In this document: positions 6,323-10,000 of the stretch, piece by piece | Layout: the number at the start of each line of letters is the position of its first letter | How positions within the stretch are numbered: position 1 is the first letter of the stretch | Assembly: GCF_020217025.1 (NCBI RefSeq) | Contig: NZ_JAIWOF010000041.1 | Coordinates: forward strand, 1 to 10,000 | DNA length: 10,000 nt | From: Flavobacterium sp. | GTDB taxonomy: Bacteria > Bacteroidota > Bacteroidia > Flavobacteriales > Flavobacteriaceae | Direction of reading: 5' to 3' | The notes under the pieces: model-generated | Databases searched by the model: none | What the model was told of the DNA's origin: nothing | The model's input: only the letters and a program-made list of their open reading frames with translations | Translations under genes and position numbers: made by a program

Positions 6323-8194
6323 CTATCTACCCATATATATCAACAACACTGAAATATCACTTGGCGAAACTCCACTAATACGAGAAGCTTGCGCGATAGT
6401 TCTTGGTCGGATTTTATTTAATTTTTGTTTGGCTTCAATTGAAATGGATTGGATTTTATCGAAATTAAAATTATCTGGAATAATCATATCTTCTAAACGA
6501 GTTAGTTTATCTGCATTATTTTTTTCCTTTTCAATATAACCAGAATATTTCACTTGAATTTCGGCTTGCTCAACCACTTCTTGATCTAAATCATGTTCTT
6601 CGATATAAGCTGCCACTTTTTTGAATTTTCTAAAATCTTCCAAATCCAATTGTGGACGAGAGAACACTTTAAACATTTTATCAGGTTGACTCATCGGAGC
6701 AGAACCTTTAGCTTCTAAAATTGGATTTGCTTCTTCTGGTTTTAAACTTGTTTCTCTGAAGAAATTTACCATTGCATCGGATTGTGAGAATTTTTGTTCC
6801 ATACGAATCAAACGCTCCTCTTTAGCTAAACCAATTTCGAATGCTTTTGGTGTTAATCTAAAATCAGCATTATCTTGACGAAGTAATGTTCTGTATTCAG
6901 CACGAGAAGTAAACATACGGTATGGTTCTTCTGTTCCTTTTGTAATTAAGTCGTCAATTAAGACTCCTATATAGGCTTCGTCACGTTTTAAAATAAATGG
7001 CTCTCGATTCTGAACTTTTAATGCTGCATTTATTCCAGCCATTAATCCTTGAGAAGCGGCTTCTTCATAACCAGTCGTTCCATTAATTTGTCCAGCGAAA
7101 TACAAACCTTCCACCAACTTAGTTTCTAAAGTGTGTTGCAATTGCGTAGGAGGGAAGTAATCATATTCAATAGCATAACCTGGTCTAAAAAATTTCACAT
7201 TTTCAAATCCGGCAACCGAACGTAATGCTTTGAATTGAATATCTTCTGGTAACGAAGTTGAAAATCCGTTGATGTAATATTCACAAGTTGTCCAACCTTC
7301 TGGCTCAACAAATAATTGATGACGTTCTTTATCTGCAAAACGATTAATCTTATCTTCGATAGAAGGGCAATATCTTGGACCTAAACTTTTGATTCTTCCG
7401 TTGAACATTGGACTTCTGTCAAAACCTTCGCGTAAAATATCGTGGACTTCTAATGAAGTATACGACATCCAACAAGAACGTTGTGTTTTTAAAGGCGCAG
7501 TCAAATTAGAATACGAAAACTTTTCTGGATGTTCGTCACCAGGTTGTTCTACCATTTTAGAAAAATCTAAAGAACGACCATCCACACGTGGAGGTGTTCC
7601 GGTTTTCATTCTTCCTGATTCAAAACCTAATTTCACTAAATCTTCTGTGATTCCAAAAGAAGCACTTTCACCTGCACGACCACCACCAAATTGTTTGTCT
7701 CCAATATGAATCAATCCATTCAAAAAAGTTCCGTTTGTCAACACAACTGACTTAGCCTTGATTTCCACTCCAAGCGAAGTTTTTACTCCAACAATCTTTC
7801 CACTCTCTGATAAAATTCCAGCCACCATTTCTTGGTAGAAATCCAAGTTCGGAGTGTTCTCCAACATCGATCTCCACTCATCCGAAAAACGCATTCTGTC
7901 CGACTGCACTCTTGGTGACCACATAGCAGGTCCTTTTGATTTATTCAACATCTTGAATTGGATTGCGGTCTTGTCCGAAACAATTCCAGAGTATCCACCC
8001 AAAGCATCAATCTCACGCACGATTTGTCCTTTTGCAATTCCTCCCATAGCAGGATTACACGACATCTGTGCAATGTTTTGAAGATTCATTGTCACCAAAA
8101 GCGTAGAGCACCCCATGTTGGCAGCAGCAGCAGCAGCTTCACAACCGGCGTGGCCCGCACCCACAACAATTACATCATATTGATTTAAAAACAT
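6323..8194 (-). CDS. mnmG: tRNA uridine-5-carboxymethylaminomethyl modification enzyme MnmG (GidA)
   Basis: This 623-residue protein has the full length expected for MnmG. With MnmE it installs the aminomethyl or carboxymethylaminomethyl group at C5 of the wobble uridine of certain tRNAs, using FAD, NADH and a folate one-carbon donor, in the cytoplasm. The N-terminus has the FAD dinucleotide motif VGAGHAGCEAA (11-21). Cys46 in 'MSCNPAMGGIAKG' and Cys276 in 'GPRYCPSIEDK' (272-282, GidA signature 1) match the two conserved cysteines of the family. Signature 2 is 'AGQINGTTGYEEAASQG' (367-383). The C-terminal helical domain ends with 'RISGVSPSDISVLLIYMGR', the typical MnmE/tRNA-side tail. The stop is TAG. 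mnmG lies close to the replication origin in many bacteria, and here it is flanked on both sides by parS-type sites. It follows ybeY after 56 nt. Confidence 0.98.
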   Translation of the reverse strand: MFLNQYDVIVVGAGHAGCEAAAAAANMGCSTLLVTMNLQNIAQMSCNPAMGGIAKGQIVREIDALGGYSGIVSDKTAIQFKMLNKSKGPAMWSPRVQSDRMRFSDEWRSMLENTPNLDFYQEMVAGILSESGKIVGVKTSLGVEIKAKSVVLTNGTFLNGLIHIGDKQFGGGRAGESASFGITEDLVKLGFESGRMKTGTPPRVDGRSLDFSKMVEQPGDEHPEKFSYSNLTAPLKTQRSCWMSYTSLEVHDILREGFDRSPMFNGRIKSLGPRYCPSIEDKINRFADKERHQLFVEPEGWTTCEYYINGFSTSLPEDIQFKALRSVAGFENVKFFRPGYAIEYDYFPPTQLQHTLETKLVEGLYFAGQINGTTGYEEAASQGLMAGINAALKVQNREPFILKRDEAYIGVLIDDLITKGTEEPYRMFTSRAEYRTLLRQDNADFRLTPKAFEIGLAKEERLIRMEQKFSQSDAMVNFFRETSLKPEEANPILEAKGSAPMSQPDKMFKVFSRPQLDLEDFRKFKKVAAYIEEHDLDQEVVEQAEIQVKYSGYIEKEKNNADKLTRLEDMIIPDNFNFDKIQSISIEAKQKLNKIRPRTIAQASRISGVSPSDISVLLIYMGR

Positions 8195-8209
8195 CTTCTA
8201 TAAATATTA

Positions 8210-8225
8210 TGTTCCACGTGAAACA
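8210..8225. promoter_or_regulatory. parS: parS-type centromere site 2
   Basis: TGTTCCACGTGAAACA fits the consensus TGTTNCACGTGAAACA at every defined position; only the free base breaks the palindrome. It lies in the 56-nt gap between ybeY and mnmG, 16 nt upstream of the mnmG start, so bound ParB would sit where the mnmG leader or a local promoter would be. It is identical in sequence and orientation to site 3, 45 bp away. Confidence 0.88.
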
Positions 8226-8250
8226 TTTAAAAAAATTCTGGTTTATAAGC

Positions 8251-8670
8251 TTAATGTTCCACGTGAAACATTTGCATTTTTTCTTCTTCTTTAGAACGCA
8301 TTAAAGCTTCGTCTTTAGGTGATTTATCTTTGTATCCACAGTAGTGTAAAACACCATGCGATAGAACACGCTTTAACTCTTCCTCAAAAGAAACATTAAA
8401 ATCTTTAGCATTATCTTGAACGCGTTCTATAGAAACGAAAATATCGCCCTGTATTAAATTTCCTACTGTGTAATCAAAGCTAATAATATCGGTTAAAGTG
8501 TCATGATCTAAGTACTCTACATTAATTTTATGTAGGTATTCGTCATCACAAAAAATATAATTGATTTCACCTTCATCAAATCCTTCGGATTCGATAATGC
8601 GAGAAATCCAATCTTCGTATTGCGCTTCGTTTTCGAGTTCGAAATCTGTTTCGTAATTAAAACTAATCAT
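8251..8670 (-). CDS. ybeY: Endoribonuclease / rRNA maturation factor YbeY
   Basis: This 139-residue protein is of normal YbeY (UPF0054) length. YbeY is a metal-dependent endoribonuclease that takes part in 16S rRNA 3'-end maturation and ribosome quality control. The core shows 'TLTDIISFDY' (58-67), equivalent to the family's 'TDVLSF', then 'GDIFVSIERV' (75-84) and the metal site 'SHGVLHYCGYKDK' (104-116). His105 and His109 are present, but the third ligand, usually His in 'GYDH', is Asp115, the form I associate with Bacteroidota. The Arg that usually precedes the 'TDVLSF' block appears as Leu54. The start overlaps the stop of the preceding gene by 8 nt, which implies translational coupling. 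The last six residues, MFHVEH, are encoded by parS site 3, so the tail is probably shaped by DNA-site constraint rather than by enzyme function. Confidence 0.93.
   Translation of the reverse strand: MISFNYETDFELENEAQYEDWISRIIESEGFDEGEINYIFCDDEYLHKINVEYLDHDTLTDIISFDYTVGNLIQGDIFVSIERVQDNAKDFNVSFEEELKRVLSHGVLHYCGYKDKSPKDEALMRSKEEEKMQMFHVEH
8255..8270. promoter_or_regulatory. parS: parS-type centromere site 3, inside the ybeY coding end
   Basis: TGTTCCACGTGAAACA again fits the parS consensus at all defined positions. It lies within the reading frame of ybeY, covering the codons of its last six residues and ending 1 nt before the stop codon. With site 2 it makes a close pair 45 bp apart in the same orientation. 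Confidence 0.87.
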
Positions 8671-10000
8671 TGCCTTTAAAATAGTTTTGAACCTTATGGT
8701 TAAAATTGGGTTGCAAAGGTAAGCTTTGTCTGTTTAATATTTCAACACTATTCAGATAATCTTTTAATACCTTAGAAAGTGGAGTAGTGGAACCGTTATA
8801 ATTTTTGTCATTTGTTTTAGACTGACGCTTGGTGTCTTCTCCTTGTTGCTGAATGGCTTTTTCTAATTTTAAAAGTTCGTGTTTTAGATTCAACATTTTT
8901 TGCAACGTTTCATTTTTAAAACCTTTATTGATAAGTTGCTTTTCTATTTCTTTCATTTGATTCAAAGCACTCTGACCTTGACCCGACATTCCTTCTTTTT
9001 CTAATGCTTTTTGAAGAGCATCACGAAGTTGTCTTTGCTCTTTTAGAATCTCTAAAACTTTACCGGCATTTCCTTCTGAACCGTTTTCGCCATCTTCACC
9101 ATTCTCACCAGATTGCCCTTTTTGTTTTCCTTGTCCAGATTTATCACCTGGTTTGTCTCCAGGTTTTTCACCAGGTTTCATTCCGTCTTTCATTTTTTCA
9201 CCCAAACCTTCTTGCTGTTTGATGATATCAGGAAGCTGCATTCCTTTTCCTCCGCCTGGTTTTGGTTTGCCTTTTCCAGATCCTTGGCCTTGCATATCCA
9301 TGTTCATTTCGCTTTGCACATTACTCAAATAATCAGCTAAACGGTTCGCTGATGTTAAAACATATTGTTGATGTGAAGCGCCTTTTGCAATATTATTGTC
9401 CGCTAAAGTTTCTAAAGTCTTATCTAAATTATAATGAATTTCTCCTACTTCATTAAGAATCGTTTCAGTAATTTTTGGGTTGCGTAAGGCAACAGCAAAT
9501 AAACTATCATCCACATGTTTGAATTGTAACTTCAAATCTTGTTGCTTTTTTAAGACTTTATTCAATTGCAAAGAACGTACTTGAGAAGAATTTGTAGTCT
9601 TAATTAAACTCTCCTCGTCGAATGAAAAAGCTAATAAATTATCAAGTATTTGACGTAACAATTTAGCATCTTCTTGCATTTGTTCCATGTCACCTGATTG
9701 CATAGATTGAGTCATTTTGTGACTCATCTGTTTCATCTTTGCAGCAGCAGATTTTTGCTTCGGTTTTGCTTTCTGTTGATTTTGTTTTTGTAATTCCTCA
9801 GAAGCTTTCTCCATATCTTTTTTGACATCCTCTTGTTCATTCTTATCATTAGGAATATCCATTGGAGCTTTTAATTCTTTATTTTCTTTGTCTAAATCTT
9901 CAAGTTCTTTCTTAATATCGTCAAACTCTTTATTGATGGCATCTTGATTTTCCTTGTTATTTTCTTTAGTGTCATCAGCTAATTTTTCTTCCTTCTCAGC
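8663..10000 (-). CDS. DUF4175-like Gln/Lys-rich coiled-coil protein, C-terminal part
   Basis: The frame is open to the right edge (10000), so this is the last 445 residues of a longer protein whose start is outside the window. The visible part opens with a strongly charged predicted coiled coil ('KEFDDIKKELEDLDKENKELK', about 24-44). A Lys/Gln-rich stretch with spaced Met ('MKQMSHKMTQSMQ', about 89-101) follows, then a helical domain (about 112-230) with 'LKLQFKHVDDSLFAVALRNPKI'. Next come a Gly/Lys/Pro/Glu low-complexity linker (about 237-313), a further coiled coil (about 314-390), and an end 'SLPLQPNFNHKVQNYF' that looks conserved. This pattern fits the large DUF4175 proteins of Bacteroidota, which have N-terminal membrane helices; those helices would be off the window here. 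The function is unknown to me. The stop overlaps the ybeY start by 8 nt, so the two are probably one operon. Family assignment is from recollection of the pattern, not a search. Confidence 0.65.
   Translation of the reverse strand, partial: AEKEEKLADDTKENNKENQDAINKEFDDIKKELEDLDKENKELKAPMDIPNDKNEQEDVKKDMEKASEELQKQNQQKAKPKQKSAAAKMKQMSHKMTQSMQSGDMEQMQEDAKLLRQILDNLLAFSFDEESLIKTTNSSQVRSLQLNKVLKKQQDLKLQFKHVDDSLFAVALRNPKITETILNEVGEIHYNLDKTLETLADNNIAKGASHQQYVLTSANRLADYLSNVQSEMNMDMQGQGSGKGKPKPGGGKGMQLPDIIKQQEGLGEKMKDGMKPGEKPGDKPGDKSGQGKQKGQSGENGEDGENGSEGNAGKVLEILKEQRQLRDALQKALEKEGMSGQGQSALNQMKEIEKQLINKGFKNETLQKMLNLKHELLKLEKAIQQQGEDTKRQSKTNDKNYNGSTTPLSKVLKDYLNSVEILNRQSLPLQPNFNHKVQNYFKGND
9140..9178 (-). 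repeat. Short in-frame tandem repeat encoding KPG(E/D) units
   Basis: Three consecutive 12-nt units, plus the first codon of a fourth, encode K-P-G-E, K-P-G-D, K-P-G-D and K within the low-complexity linker of the DUF4175-like protein. The unit length is a multiple of three, so copy-number change would keep the frame. The linker around it (about 9062-9292) is Gly-, Lys- and Glu-rich and likely disordered. Confidence 0.7.

Noticed and set aside
7585..7590. A CACGTG core inside mnmG as a fourth parS site
   Set aside because: The flanking bases (TCCA on the left, GAGG on the right) do not match TGTTN...AAACA; it is ordinary coding sequence.
7389..8188. Open frames on the + strand at 7389-7709, 7854-8081 and 7958-8188
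   Set aside because: They are antisense shadows of mnmG, with no recognisable motif or start context; the same applies to those opposite the helicase and the DUF4175-like gene.
8195..8250. Dedicated promoter for mnmG in the ybeY-mnmG spacer
   Set aside because: No TAnnTTTG with a TTTG partner is present; the spacer is dominated by parS site 2 and an A-run.
1..10000. CRISPR array, insertion sequence, prophage or defence island
   Set aside because: No regularly spaced long repeats, no transposase or integrase, and no terminal inverted repeats were seen; the genes are mostly housekeeping with even composition.

Overview
The window looks like a chromosomal segment of a flavobacterium (Bacteroidota, family Flavobacteriaceae or close). 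It is strongly AT-rich. Genes lack Shine-Dalgarno leaders, and two possible promoters resemble the Bacteroidota TTTG / TAnnTTTG form. The gene content also fits: a DUF4175-type Gln/Lys-rich protein, a YbeY with a Bacteroidota-style active site, an OmpH/Skp-like lipoprotein, and a Pif1-like helicase with a C-terminal HTH domain. The assignment rests on gene families and style, because no rRNA gene is present.

Layout. Positions 1-2193 (+ strand) hold the end of a tightly packed three-gene operon: the C-terminus of a membrane-fusion (MacA/HlyD-like) adaptor, an FtsX/MacB-type permease and its ATPase, with 3-nt gaps between genes. Together they describe a MacAB-like transenvelope ABC system of unknown substrate. 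The ATPase gene ends 12 nt inside the 3' end of the next gene, which runs the other way. From 2182 to 10000 every gene is on the - strand. Read in transcription order, from the right edge leftwards, they are: a DUF4175-like protein (5' end outside the window), ybeY (8-nt overlap), mnmG, a class I SAM methyltransferase, an OmpH/Skp-like lipoprotein with its own putative promoter and a clear intrinsic terminator, and the helicase with its own putative promoter.

The most notable non-coding signal is a set of three near-identical 16-bp parS-type centromere sites, TGTT(T/C)CACGTGAAACA, at 6249-6264, 8210-8225 and 8255-8270. They flank mnmG on both sides. The rightmost lies inside the ybeY reading frame and encodes its last six residues. 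This suggests a ParB-loading locus and hence an origin-proximal position, although no parA/parB, dnaA or convincing DnaA-box cluster is visible. Next to the left parS is a regular CAGT repeat (13-bp period), of unknown role.

Functionally the - strand block is mostly housekeeping: rRNA maturation (YbeY), tRNA wobble-uridine modification (MnmG), envelope protein handling (OmpH-like) and DNA unwinding (helicase). I see no CRISPR array, insertion sequence, phage gene, tRNA or rRNA. No stretch longer than 300 bases lacks a gene; the longest gap is 5111-5351, which is AT-rich and holds only the lipoprotein promoter candidate and a short palindrome.
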